From contig OZ024783.1 in assembly GCA_964017065.1 (NCBI GenBank), positions 9,499,367 through 9,563,366 of the forward strand: DNA of 64,000 bases, in the 5' to 3' direction. The position numbers and the translations under genes are program-made. Under the pieces are notes generated by a model. That model was not told the DNA's origin and searched no databases. It worked only from the letters and a program-made list of their open reading frames with translations. Of this stretch, positions 30,653 through 41,640 are shown piece by piece. Every line of letters begins with the position of its first letter. Within the stretch, counting starts at the first letter, position 1. This DNA is from Haliclona indistincta (Eukaryota; Porifera; Demospongiae; Haplosclerida; Chalinidae).

Positions 30653-33600
30653 TCATGTTTCAAACAGTAGTGGTTCTCTTGCTAACACTACTGGAGAGGA
30701 AGACTCATTCTCGTCATGAAGATGGGAAAACTCTAGTACAAACTGACGCTCTCCTCTACGTGTGCCATACACTATTGATGGAGGGGATCCTGGAGGAGAT
30801 CTGCCTGTTGCTACTTGGTTTATTTCTCTGTACTCATCTGGTCTGTCTCTAAACCCTAGCTTTCTCTTCATCCTTTTAAGATCAAAGTTCCGCCAGATGT
30901 ACATTGCCATAGTAACAAGACAGACAACTAGTGACAAGCAAATGGACACAATGGTTGCTATTTGATAATCTAACTTGAGAAAATCAAAAAACAGAATAAC
31001 AATGCTTAATAGAATTGTGTTAAGAAGAAAAAATGCCTCAAGTGCGCCAAGATATTTTTCTTTGTACACACAATCTGTTAAAGACCACAGTACAAGAATA
31101 CTAACAAACGTGGCAGTGATAGAGACACTGAAAATAGATGAAAAGGAAGATGTCACAGTGAGAGTTAGTCGTACCAACAGAGTCACTCCTGTCCAGAATC
31201 GATACTTGTCTTTGTAAGGTCCTCCATAAGCATCCAACAGTGGCTTGAACCTTGCCACAGGATTCCTCCTGTGCTGTGGGATACACTTGTCACTGTATCT
31301 CTCCAGCAGAGGAGCACACAACACTAAAACAGGATAAGCCAGTCCAATGACAAGGACACCACAGGAGAAGACTATCAGAATAAGGTGTTTACCACTACCA
31401 TACTCAATGTTTCCATCTACACTCCACACAGTCAGTATACTGTCATCACATGGAATTTGAAGTTGGGACATGGAAAGAGCATTAGTGGCTGTGAGTATGA
31501 TTTTTGTATAAGGGATAAAAACTAATGTAGCTAGTGTTGGGACAGCACGAGAGCCACACAACCTGCATAGCCACACAGAGTAGCGGCAGCCCACAATAAT
31601 ACCACCCATGAGCAGGAACAGGTAAGCAGGAAAGGCAAACTGTAGCCAAGTGTTCCAGTAGCCATCCAGTCCATCAAACAAGCACACTTCAATACCCAGT
31701 TCAAGGTTAAGCCATGAGATAAACTGGCTCACCACTGGAATACTACCATTAGGGAAGAAGAAAGCTTCATTGAGCCTCACCATATTTGCGTAGAACAGGA
31801 GTCCATTTATATTTCCGACAGAGACACTCAAGTTGAGGAACATCAACATAGCCACCAACACTATGCCAGCGAGAGCAAATACCGGCAACAAGAAAAGATA
31901 CCAGTTAGAGCAAGTACCACAGCGATTGGATCCTAGCATGATACTAAGGTGAGACTGGCATTGTCCACAGAGTATACCTGTTCTATTGCCTATACATTGA
32001 CGATCAGGTGCCATGATGTCAAATGAGACATTGGATCGATTGCAGTAGTCAAAAGGACAATTAGTAGTACCTGTTATGCACTGAGTGTTGTTGATGTAGG
32101 CGAACCAACTGTTGCCTGATCTAAGAAACTCAACGCTCGCGGTAGATAAATTGCATTGGACATTGCTAGCACTCAAGAACTGCTCGCAGTGACACTGTCC
32201 TGAAATCTTAGTAAAGCCAATTGGGCACTCCATGATGTCAACTCCAATAGACAAACCCCAGCCCGGTAGTCCACTATCCACTCTGATATCAACTAGTGCT
32301 GTTGTTGAGGAAGTGTTCTGCAGGAGAATGTGGAGCTGAAAACAGTTTTTATTGACGCTTTGACCGTAGGAACGAACAAGTGTTGCATGTTGAGTACTGA
32401 CCTGCACAACACCAGGACTAGTACCACCATAGTATCCTACTGTAGCTATTGATGTGTTGATCTCTAGTCCTGGATATGATTGCATGTGATGCTGGGTCCT
32501 ATCAGAGCAATCTGGTAAGCCACTATTGTTACAGAAGCAGACTATGATGGGGTCAGAGGCCATGGAGGAGAGTCTGTCAGTGTTAGTGAAATGAAAGTGT
32601 TTACTGAGAGGAGTGTCAAAGTACCACGAGGTTTCATTGGGTTGTCCCACATGTGGTACACCACTACAACCCATGAGTACTGCACCATACATATCACTTC
32701 CTCCTTTACTTGCTCTGTTGCCTGAGAAGTCTATTGTGCCATAACTAACTGTGATTGTACATTCTGTTTGATGATCCAATGCATATATTGAAGACTGTAA
32801 AAGAATTGCTCCACCACGTTCATCAGCAGTATTGTTGTACAGACACAGCTCGCCATCAACTGTAATGCTGGCTTGCATTGATAGTGTGATACCTGCTCCC
32901 TCTGTGTTTCTGTTATTCTGTATCACATTTCGACCATTGAATATAACCTTACTTGCGATTAGAGTGATTCCAGTCATATTATTATTTGATATGACACAGT
33001 TTTCAAAAGAATTACCATCACTAAATGACCCCTTACAAAAGAATACAATGACAGAGTTACCTCCTGTGTTGTTCGAGAAGATACAGTTTTTGAATTGAGT
33101 GGGTGCTTCAAGCACAGACAAAATGACTGACACGTTGTGACTGCTCTCAAACTGACAACCATATATTTGCACTAAACGAAAGGCTGACATCCCTTTCATG
33201 TAAAAGCCAGCTAAATGTAAATTTGCAAATTTCATTCTAGTGTCCCCTAATGTAACATGGGTGACCCCATCACTGATAATAGACACTCCATAGTCTGAAT
33301 ATGTCATGCCAGTATGAACAATAGTTGACCTCAGCAAGAGAAAAGTAATATGTGAAATAGAAGAGCCTTTAAAGCTTATATCATTAATGGAATGACCATA
33401 ATTATCAATGAAATCTGTGTCTGTAATATTAACAAGTAGCGTTGAAGCATCAGCATAAAAATCCATTCCACCGCCTACTGCAGCTGTATTTTGTGACAAT
33501 ACCAAACGCTCAAAAAACAGTTCAAACGATCCATGCAATGCATTGAACTCTATACCGCCTCCATTGCCATTGGTACGACACTTGGTTATATTTGAGTATG

Positions 33601-34261
33601 ATAAGTCTAGTTGGTAGTTTCCTTCATCGAATGGTTCATCGTATGCAAAGACTACTACGCTGCTATAATAACGGTCTTGGCTGGTATACAATGCTGTTGA
33701 ATTATAGAAAGAGCAGTTTTTGATCACTATAGGATTTTTACAGAGATGAATACTTAGTCCACATCCCATCATGCGTTGTATTGAATTCTTGAGAAAGAGA
33801 ACATTCGTGACAGAAGAAAAGGAAAATACTCCATTACGATCGTCTCTTCCACAGTTGACTACTGTAAGACTTTCAACCGTAATATTATGAGACCTATCAA
33901 AGATGAACCCTCCTCTCCCTCTGGTGCAGTTGATAATTACTGTAGACTGCATCACAGTCTCCTCAGCTCCTTTTATCGGCCACTCACCTTGTCCTTTCAG
34001 AGTCAGATTATGCACATGGCTTATAAATACATGTGACTCTCTATCATAGCTGTGATTTCCTTCCAAGAAGATGATGGTGGTGTTAGAGGTGAAGTAGCGG
34101 CCAGGCTGGGAGATGTAGTAGGAGAGGTTGTGGCATATCTGGTGTGGAGGACATGATTGCTCATGACCAGCATCATCAGCTATGACATAGTAGACATCAG
34201 TGCTTGTAAAGGCAGAGACAGGTACAGTCAACAACAGCAGAAACACTAGTAGTGTTGCCAT
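30653..34261 (-). CDS. Secreted beta-helix / multi-TM surface protein, copy 1
   Basis: Single-exon gene of 1202 residues. The signal peptide is MATLLVFLLLLTVPVSAF (1-18). A long ectodomain (about 20-770), rich in N-glycosylation sequons, carries the repeated NCxFxxN / GGGIxF / ISNNNMTGI pattern of right-handed parallel beta-helix (PbH1-type) repeats at about 60-510. A Cys-rich stalk follows (GQCHCEQF, GILCGQCQSHLS, CGTCSNW, about 680-785). Then come at least six to seven membrane helices (about 786-808, 825-850, 870-890, 905-930, 965-990, 1020-1060, 1070-1125), a short basic segment (LKRMKRKLGF) and a cytoplasmic tail of about 60 residues. Such beta-helix plus multi-TM proteins are numerous in sponges. 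No function is established that I know; a receptor or adhesion role is a guess. The paralogue at 47662-51339 is collinear. Confidence 0.85.
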   Translation of the reverse strand: MATLLVFLLLLTVPVSAFTSTDVYYVIADDAGHEQSCPPHQICHNLSYYISQPGRYFTSNTTIIFLEGNHSYDRESHVFISHVHNLTLKGQGEWPIKGAEETVMQSTVIINCTRGRGGFIFDRSHNITVESLTVVNCGRDDRNGVFSFSSVTNVLFLKNSIQRMMGCGLSIHLCKNPIVIKNCSFYNSTALYTSQDRYYSSVVVFAYDEPFDEGNYQLDLSYSNITKCRTNGNGGGIEFNALHGSFELFFERLVLSQNTAAVGGGMDFYADASTLLVNITDTDFIDNYGHSINDISFKGSSISHITFLLLRSTIVHTGMTYSDYGVSIISDGVTHVTLGDTRMKFANLHLAGFYMKGMSAFRLVQIYGCQFESSHNVSVILSVLEAPTQFKNCIFSNNTGGNSVIVFFCKGSFSDGNSFENCVISNNNMTGITLIASKVIFNGRNVIQNNRNTEGAGITLSMQASITVDGELCLYNNTADERGGAILLQSSIYALDHQTECTITVSYGTIDFSGNRASKGGSDMYGAVLMGCSGVPHVGQPNETSWYFDTPLSKHFHFTNTDRLSSMASDPIIVCFCNNSGLPDCSDRTQHHMQSYPGLEINTSIATVGYYGGTSPGVVQVSTQHATLVRSYGQSVNKNCFQLHILLQNTSSTTALVDIRVDSGLPGWGLSIGVDIMECPIGFTKISGQCHCEQFLSASNVQCNLSTASVEFLRSGNSWFAYINNTQCITGTTNCPFDYCNRSNVSFDIMAPDRQCIGNRTGILCGQCQSHLSIMLGSNRCGTCSNWYLFLLPVFALAGIVLVAMLMFLNLSVSVGNINGLLFYANMVRLNEAFFFPNGSIPVVSQFISWLNLELGIEVCLFDGLDGYWNTWLQFAFPAYLFLLMGGIIVGCRYSVWLCRLCGSRAVPTLATLVFIPYTKIILTATNALSMSQLQIPCDDSILTVWSVDGNIEYGSGKHLILIVFSCGVLVIGLAYPVLVLCAPLLERYSDKCIPQHRRNPVARFKPLLDAYGGPYKDKYRFWTGVTLLVRLTLTVTSSFSSIFSVSITATFVSILVLWSLTDCVYKEKYLGALEAFFLLNTILLSIVILFFDFLKLDYQIATIVSICLSLVVCLVTMAMYIWRNFDLKRMKRKLGFRDRPDEYREINQVATGRSPPGSPPSIVYGTRRGERQFVLEFSHLHDENESSSPVVLAREPLLFET

Positions 34262-35429
34262 CAGCTGGTGATGCTGCTCAGTTAGTTATACAAGCGATTG
34301 TCTGAGTTTAAGACTGAGAGTCAGCCTCTATTTAATGTAGTGGAATGTGGCTACATTAAGTATGCTACTAAAACAACAAAGTAATTCATTGATGGGTAAC
34401 AGATGGCACTGAAAGGAAGTGGTGTACAACTATGTAGTAGACTAATGGAATGCTCTTAAAGGGTAACTGAAGTGATTTCTTCATGTTCCATTTCATTGCA
34501 TTTTTCAATAGATGTATGTGACAGAGCCAAGGGGCAGTTGCTCGTATTAGACGTTTTCGACGTAGAACTGATACCTCAACGAAATGGAGCTAAATTGGTA
34601 ACTGATTTTACATTACAAAAAGAAGAGTATTTATAGTAAAGAGAAGTTTCTAGAAGAAGAATAATCTAAAATTGTCAAGTAAGGTCTATACATAAAAAGA
34701 AAGGAAAGGAATTATCTCGAAGGTTCTATAGTAATCAATTAAGTTTAAAGTTTAAATAGGGAAAATCTTATATGCGGGCTCCTTCTACCACAATGTACCA
34801 TCACTAGAACAATCTGAACAATCTGAACAATCTGAACAATCTGAACTAAAACAATAACCACAGACCACAGTCCTGACCACAGTGTAATTACATTGGTAAA
34901 CCACTCATTGACCCCCATCTACATCAATATCTACTCTAGACATCATAAATATAGTAGAGGCCCTGACTAAGATTTGTATGCATTTAATATAGGAAAAGAT
35001 AACTCAACTGTTTTAGGGTAATTTGACCCCAAGGAATAAGATGTAATAATGTGCCAAATTGTCCATCCGCTGCGAAATACCTAAAAATGACCACGCCCTT
35101 TTATCACCAGTGTCACTAACAATAATTGCTGTATCTTCTTAACCATTTTTAGTAACCTACTTTCTAGCAACTGTTCTAAGGTAATATGACCTTAAGTAAT
35201 GTATTGGGATGTGTGCCGAAACCAATATTCACTGGAAATTTTTTTTTCAGAAATGCATTAACATATCTTTTAAAGAGTTTAATAAGATTCTGTTGGTTTG
35301 AAAACAGTATAAGTACATGGTATTACCAACAAAAGAGACAATTTAATAACTTGAGCAGTCACTTAAATATAAATTTAAGCAGTATTTAAAATGATGATCA
35401 CAAAAAATGGTTTTTTGCAGGATTCACCT
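34262..35429. other. 5' flank of the beta-helix gene and unique DNA, no gene seen
   Basis: Includes one copy (about 34390-34432) of a motif GATGGGTAACAGATGGCACT..GTGTACAACTA that is repeated upstream of the paralogue. A four-fold AATCTGAAC microsatellite lies at about 34811-34847. Short frames at 35186-35601 look like chance. Confidence 0.4.
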
Positions 35430-36370
35430 CCTTTACACATTTTTAGTATTTGCAGCACTTGATTCCAGCTACCCTGCAGCGACATGTCCATTCTTGTGGG
35501 CACATTTACCACATGTACAAGGATCAGGAAAGTCTTCAGGCTTGGAGGTAACAATACTAAATTTTCTTTGTGAAACCATACAACTCAGTGTTCATTTCTA
35601 AACCATCTTTAAGTGGGGCTTGTATCCACAGCTGTTGTTGATAATATGCCCTTTGAATATGCTTTCTTGCATTGGCTGATGTGCAGGGAATTTTCTCAAA
35701 GTCCATTTTGAGGGAATTGCTATTAAAAGCAGCAAGATGCAAGTCATCAAATGTTTCCAAGTCTTTTGTTGGCTTGAGACACCTTACTACAGCACTGGGG
35801 ACAATCTTGCAAGGTGACTCCCTGCACTCCATGCTCTGACTGGATGTAATACAACTAGCAAGATTTCAACGAAGCATGCACCAATGCAAGCTATCCACAA
35901 CAATTTAACACTGATACAGAACGTCTAACAACTCAGAGTTGATACAGAAGGCAGAAAATTTTCTAGTAAGGTGTCTCAAGCCAACAAAAGACTTGAAAAC
36001 ATTTGATGACTTGCATATTGCTGCTTTTAATAGCAATTCCCTCAAAATGGACTTTGAGAAAATTCCCTGCACGTCAACCAATGCAAGAAAGCATATTCAA
36101 AGGGCATATTATCAACAACAGCTGTGGATACAGCCCCACTTGAAGATGGTTTAGAAATAAACACTGAGTTGTATGGTTTCACAAAGAAAATTTAATTGTT
36201 CCTGGTATTGTTACCTCCAAGCCTGAAGATCTTCCTGATCCTTGTACATGTGGTAAATGTGCCCACAAGAATAGATATGTCGCTGTAGGGTAGCTGGAAT
36301 CAAGTGTTGCAAATACTGCAAGTGTAAAGGAGGTGAACCTGCAAAAACCCATTTTTTGTGAACATCATTT
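35430..36370. repeat. Inverted pair of transposon-derived C-terminal fragments
   Basis: 35430-35790 (minus) and about 35960-36350 (plus) are inverted copies. Both encode pieces of the same peptide: VRCLKPTKDL..TFDDLH, AFNSNSLKMDFEKIPCTS, ARKHIQRAYYQQQLW, then, after a frameshift, PCTCGKCAHK and CCKYCKCKGGE. The His-Ile-Gln-Arg-Ala-Tyr stretch followed by a Cys-rich CXC-like end resembles the C-terminus of a protein type frequent in invertebrate mobile elements. Both copies are broken. The same structure is at 53730-54610. Confidence 0.6.
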
Positions 36371-36633
36371 TAAATACAGCCTAAGTTTATATTTAAGTGA
36401 CTCCTCAAGTTATTAGTACTTATACTGTTTTCAAACCAACAGAATCTTAAAATATTCAACTCCTAAAAATATCATTAAAAGATCATTTTGTGATCGCTTG
36501 GCTCTTTCCATGTTGATCTTGCTTCCCGCCATCTCGCGGCTAGCTCGGCTAGACACACACAAGCACTACAGACATAGATCACACACATCACTAGCACACT
36601 ATAATTGTCCTTCTGTCTCAAAAAAAATATTCA

Positions 36634-36900
36634 TCACAAGTCAGTAACTGATTCCTTTCCTTTTCCGAAAACAGCAACACTAGAGGATTCAATAAGCTTC
36701 AAAATATCAGTATCTTGCAAACCAGGAAAAGCAACTCCATTCCATTGTCCATCTCTGTTAAGATAAGTAACTTGTATTTTAGAAGGCTTTGGTAAAGCAC
36801 CTCCACAGGTAAATCGTTCAGAAGATAACTTTCCCAAGGATCGTATAAATTCAGCGTTAGCTATATCTGCGAAAGAATTTACTGTGTCACTGCTAGCCAT
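36634..36900 (-). pseudogene. N-terminal fragment of a 2OG-Fe(II) oxygenase-like gene
   Basis: MASSDTVNSFADIANAEFIR, then RFTCGGALPKPSKIQVTYLN and GLQDTDILKLIESSSVAVFG, nearly identical to 54926-55192 and similar to the N-termini of the copies at 38252 and 58871. It stops after KGKESVTDL, before the catalytic domain. Confidence 0.75.
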
Positions 36901-37334
36901 TAGTCTTGTGGTGATAAAGTAAAATATACAAGTAAAAATAAGTTCATGTTTACAGTGATAGTGGTGGGCGATGGCCCAACATCAAACTCTCAATACTAAA
37001 CTTTAGTTTGTTCTCTTAGCTCTACATAACTAATTCTTACACTCTGTCTATACTTCTTAGATAGATAATAACAGTTTCAGTAATTGATTAAATCTCTACT
37101 AAGCTGTATCAAAATTGTCATTTTTGATATCGTCCACCATTAGTCAATAGTGTGAGACTGACTGTGAGATGAAAGAATTCTTGACAAATGATTATCAAAG
37201 AATTAGAGTAAGCTATTCAGAAAGCTGCTTGCCGGCTTCAAATATTGCATTTCGCGATTATAAGAAAACTTGCTGAGAAATCTGTGGTCAAGTACATTGC
37301 TCTGGGAGAGCCAAGAGCAGTGCCGTGTGGTCAT

Positions 37335-37825
37335 CAGTGGCGTATCTAGGGGGGGGTGCTCAGGGTGCTCCAGCACCCCCCTTAAACTAGATATATTACC
37401 GTATAGCCGGTTTTTTTCGCTGGCCAAATATTTCGTTAGCCAAATTTTCGCTGGGTCTAATTTTCGTCACGGAGCCACGTCATAAAACATTTTAAATAGG
37501 CAAAAAGAATTTTTCGAAATCTAATTTTCGACCTGCACCAGCCGTTCGAAAATTAAATCTACATGAAAATAACCGGCTATACGGTAATATTCATAAAGTA
37601 GCAGGCTACTGGCTAACCTAACCTCAGGCTCTAAGCTCTATAGCTTCATCGAAGAAACCATGATCGAGTGCCGTACAGTTTTAAATAACGCACACTGTAC
37701 CAATTATTACACGCAAAATAAACGAAAATTAATTGATAATGAATAATTAATTAGCAAAATTTTCGCGCGGGCTTTGCGCGCTCATATTCAGCACCCCCTT
37801 CTACCAAATCCTAGATACGCCACTG
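37335..37825. mobile_element. 491-bp hAT-type MITE with 8-bp target duplication
   Basis: The ends CAGTGGCGTATCTAGG and CCTAGATACGCCACTG are flanked by GTGGTCAT at 37327-37334 and 37826-37833. The paralogous block has the empty site at 55617-55624. An 8-bp duplication and CAGTGGCG end are characteristic of hAT. It holds a second MITE. Confidence 0.95.
37399..37584. mobile_element. 186-bp TA-flanked MITE nested in the hAT MITE
   Basis: The ends CCGTATAGCCGGTT and AACCGGCTATACGG are perfect inverted repeats, flanked by TA (37397-37398, 37585-37586). Confidence 0.9.
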
Positions 37826-38251
37826 GTGGTCATTGCTTATAGAGCCTTTTAATAAACAAGTACTAGTGGGCCTCAATTCAGCACCTATCGTGAATGACTA
37901 TCATAGGATTTTGTAGCTAAGTGTACATATACAACAAGACAGCAGCAATTAAATTTTGTGTCTAAAGTCGAACTGCAAAATTAAATTCTCACATACGGTG
38001 CCAGCCATACGGTGTGCATTGAGAGCAGCAACACTATTCATAGTACTTCTTTGAATAGCATGCACACATTTTAATGCTAGAATCACTCTGTATCATTGTA
38101 TTGTAACACATCTGTACACAAGAAATCTATGTAGAGCTACTTTTGACTTCAATCCTTATGAGCCCATTGAAATTAGCTGCTACAGTTATAATAATGTTCA
38201 ACTACACACTGTCAATGACAGTTAATAGTCTTATTCAGCATCTTCATTTGC

Positions 38252-39593
38252 TTATTTTTCTCTTTTCTTCATCTTATTTGTTGTCTCTGTTTTCTTTCGT
38301 TTTGCTGCTCTCTTTGATGTTGGTTCACTTTGTCCATTGGTACATTCTTCATCGATATCATGTAGAGGTGACCTATCGCTCCAGGTAGGTACACTAACTA
38401 AAATAGCTGCAGCCATGTACAAAGTCTCTGTACCCTCGCATTCAACTTCAAAGCCAAAATCAGGAGCTACAAAACCTGGTACTTTCTGCTTAAATTCATG
38501 ACACCAGATGATACCTTCAGCACTTTTATATCCATTACGAGAAAACCACTTCTTCCAGGAATATTTAAATTCCAAGTTCGCCTCCTTGTTCGCCACCTCA
38601 TAGTGAAACTGGCTATGATACAAACATTCCTGTATGTCATAATTATCGTCAAAGTCCTTAGCACTAACAATGGACTTCACTTCTACTACGAGACCAAGTA
38701 AAGTAGCAGCTAACATCAGCATACGATCAGATCCCTTCAGTAGAATCTTAGGGTCCTTTGACTCTCCAAACTCTTTAAAAACATGAATGTTGACAGGCAA
38801 AACCAAGGACACCGCCTTCACGTAGGAAATGTGGCTGACCTAGTGCTGCCTTGAGATTTTGGTAGAATGGAGTGGTAGTAACATTCAACAAAGGAACTGG
38901 ATTAAGCTGGTCACAATGGTAGAGGTTGTAGGTTAAAGTCACACGATAGCCATTGGTAACTGGAAGTATTTCGTGTTCCACATCACTGAAGAATGCTGCC
39001 CACTGAATGACAGGATCACTAGTTGGTGAGGACCAGTCATAAGTAACCTCTTGACCTTGGTGTCTAGTAACAAGTGATCCTCCAGTGAACTGTGAAGGTA
39101 AACACACAACCAGACTACCAAACATGTCACCTCCACGAGGAGTGTCAACATGAGCCTTGAAGCATCCAGTAGGACCACTGTACACATTCATCTTGTACAA
39201 CTCAGCTCGAATATTGAGAACATCTGGAACTAACGACACACGAACTTCTCCAATAATTCCACAGTCTGAAAGATGAAAAGAAGTAAAGAACTTTTCTGGC
39301 TCTAATGCATAAGCATTTCTGTAACTCTTGTCAGTAACTGTTTCCTTTCCCTTACCAAAACTAGCAACACTAGAGGATTCAATAAGCTTGAGAATATCAG
39401 CATCTTGCAAACCAGGAAAAGCAACAGTATTCCATTGTCCAACTTTGTTGAGATAAGTAACTTGTACTTTAGAAGGTGTTGGAATACTACCACCACAGGT
39501 AAATCGTTCAGTAGCTATCTCTCCCAAAGACTTCACAATCTGAGAATTGGCCATCTCCCCTAAAGATTGTACTTCAGCCATCTTCTGATTCAC
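38252..39593 (-). pseudogene. 2OG-Fe(II) oxygenase-like gene with a 2-base frameshift
   Basis: The first part (39593-38775, 272 residues) reads MNQKMAEVQSLGEMANSQIV, RFTCGGSIPTPSKVQVTYLN, then the oxygenase core: HVDTPRGG (iron-binding HxD), FTGGSLVTRHQGQ, DVEHEILPVTNGYRVTLTYN (distal His and the 2OG-binding Arg). It runs out after FACQHSCF. The rest (LLKGSDRMLMLAA through the basic KRAAKRKKTETTNKMKKREK end) continues in another frame from about 38790. Compared with 28834-29403 two bases are missing at TCATGTTTTT. About 25 codons present there are also deleted. The iron ligands survive, so the break is recent or an assembly error. Confidence 0.75.
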
Positions 39594-39839
39594 TATAGAA
39601 AACTACTAACAGCACACCTCAATACTTTTCCGCAACGTAGCAGATATTGTAAGTATATAAATCCAGAGCACTGAAGTTGCACACTTAAATAGAATATTGT
39701 AGTGCTGACTCAGCAATAGCACAATTTCTATTGTCTAGTGCAGTGCTGTTGTGTTGTCTATTGTTTGTGTATTGTGTGTCAGTGCTCCACTGTGCTGTTT
39801 CTTATTGTACAATAGAGAGAAGGTGATCACACAGCACAA

Positions 39840-40410
39840 ACAGTTCATTGTAGTACCATTGTAGTACCATAGGTGGCATCTCTCTTTTCAGCCAGCAGGG
39901 AGAAAACTGAAGCATGTCTACCCATGCCTCCAGTAGCAGACAGAACCACAGGAACAAATGAAGCTCTCTCAACCTCAAGCACTCTCTGTTCATACATTCT
40001 GCGTTTCTAATTTTCGTGCTTCTGGTATGTGGCAGAAATGGAAGAGGTCTTATTAAAAACTCTGACATCAATGAAGGTCCTCTCAGCCCAGAATCTATTC
40101 ACTGCAACATCGAGTCAAGCACCTTCATATGAGTTAGCTGGAGCCCCAACCAAAGGGGAGATAAATGGAATGGGCTGGAGGAGGTCTAGTTCTATCCTTA
40201 CATCCCTACAGACTTCAGTGAGAAGACGGGCAATAAGATCACTGATCTTGTTATGCCTAATAGATGGAAAACCACCCCTTGGGCATGAGAGGGCAAGAGA
40301 GGGCATGACCAACAGAAAAAGGGTTACCACACACACAAGAGAGGGGAGTGTTCAACAGAGACCAACCATACCTCAAAGCAAGGGTGTCAAGAAAAGCTCT
40401 CCAATGTAAG
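39840..40410 (-). pseudogene. Decayed C-terminal fragment of a retroelement polyprotein
   Basis: Read on the minus strand in two frames: CPRGGFPSIRHNKISDLIAR and LLTEVCRDVRIELDLLQPI, then RNAECMNRECLRLRE and ATGGMGRHASVF. This order (a GGFPxxRHNxIRDL segment, then VREVExxxFxPLVxSATGGMG) is familiar from reverse-transcriptase-bearing elements of cnidarians and sponges. At least two frameshifts. Confidence 0.55.
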
Positions 40411-41015
40411 CTGAATCAAAATTCTTCAATCGGTAGACAGGTCAGCCACATACAAGCTCCCTTTTCACTCGCTAGAGATATTTTCTTTAGCATCTCAACA
40501 GAGAGAGACTCCTTTAGAGTAGCAACTTCAGCCAGGTTTTCTTCCTTGATTTCTCTTGTCGTTTGATGGACAACTGTTCCTCAAGAATCGAACTGATGTT
40601 CTTGGGAGCATGACATACAATCTGGTCAGAGAGGGGCTGACAGATTTTTACAGCCGACTCATCTGTGCACCCTTGGAAATACATTCTAAAATTTTTTAAA
40701 TCTATGAAGCTGTCAGAGGTCTGTTCTGATAAGAACATACACTCTGGTTACATGCTGCATTGCTTGTAATAACAGCATGGCTGATCACAAACAATATTCA
40801 TTGCTCTAGTACCTATAATACACAGTGGTTTCTGGTTGCATGCTGCATTGCTTGTAATAACAGCATGGCTGATTACAAACAATATTCATTGCTATTCAAT
40901 ATTCGTTGCCTTGGAAACACTTAAATTCACAACTATAAAATTATGTGTTTCCAAGGCAACGGAAGGCTTAGTTTGGTTCTTTTTTTTCTAGCTTCCTACA
41001 ACATAAATAGGAGCA
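40411..41015. other. No gene; 63-bp direct repeat
   Basis: About 40743-40806 and 40833-40896 (ATGCTGCATTGCTTGTAATA, ACAGCATGGCTGAT.ACAAAC) are direct copies about 90 bp apart. GTTGCCTTGGAAACAC and GTGTTTCCAAGGCAAC (40907-40922, 40951-40966) form a hairpin. Confidence 0.6.
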
Positions 41016-41130
41016 ATGGAGAAGAATTTTGTTCAACTATTGTCCTTCTACTTGACGCAGTACTATAATAGGATTGGTACTTTATGCTGCACTCTTAATA
41101 TTCAGCATGGTGTCCAATGAGAGCAGCAGC
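41016..41130 (+). pseudogene. Remnant of a five-TM N-terminus
   Basis: ATGGAGAAGAATTTTGTTCA... then AGGATTGGTACTTTATGCTGCACTCTTAATATTCAGCAT aligns with the first-helix region of the 8668-8835 stub at nucleotide level. No readable protein remains. Confidence 0.45.
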
Positions 41131-41640
41131 CAAATTAAAACTTATCGCTACTTTACTGTTGAAAAATTCATAGGACATGTATAATGTTTCCAAGGCAACA
41201 GCTATGCTTGATACAGTCAAGGGCGTATAGAGAGAAGAGGGCTTACAACGCTGATTGCCATCCAATAGCTACTCAATAAAAATTTAGATGTTTTCACGAC
41301 TGGTATTGGCGTTAATACCAGCCAAGAATTTTATTGTGTTGTGATTATTATTCTAGCCATCCATTCCTGATAAATGAAAAACAATCATGCAGCATGCCTG
41401 TAAAGACTAGTGAGCAAGCTAAGACTTGCAAATGTCCTGCTGACTATTTGTACAATAATACAAGTTCCACACAATTTTGTAGCAATGATTATGGCAGGAG
41501 ATATTTTTGGTCGTATTGAGTAAACAAAGTCAATGAAATTCAAAACTAAAACCTGACTGATGAATTCAATACATGACATGGATTGACATAGTATATAAGT
41601 GAGTTCAATTGAGAGATTTCAAGAGCGTGGCTATGACACA

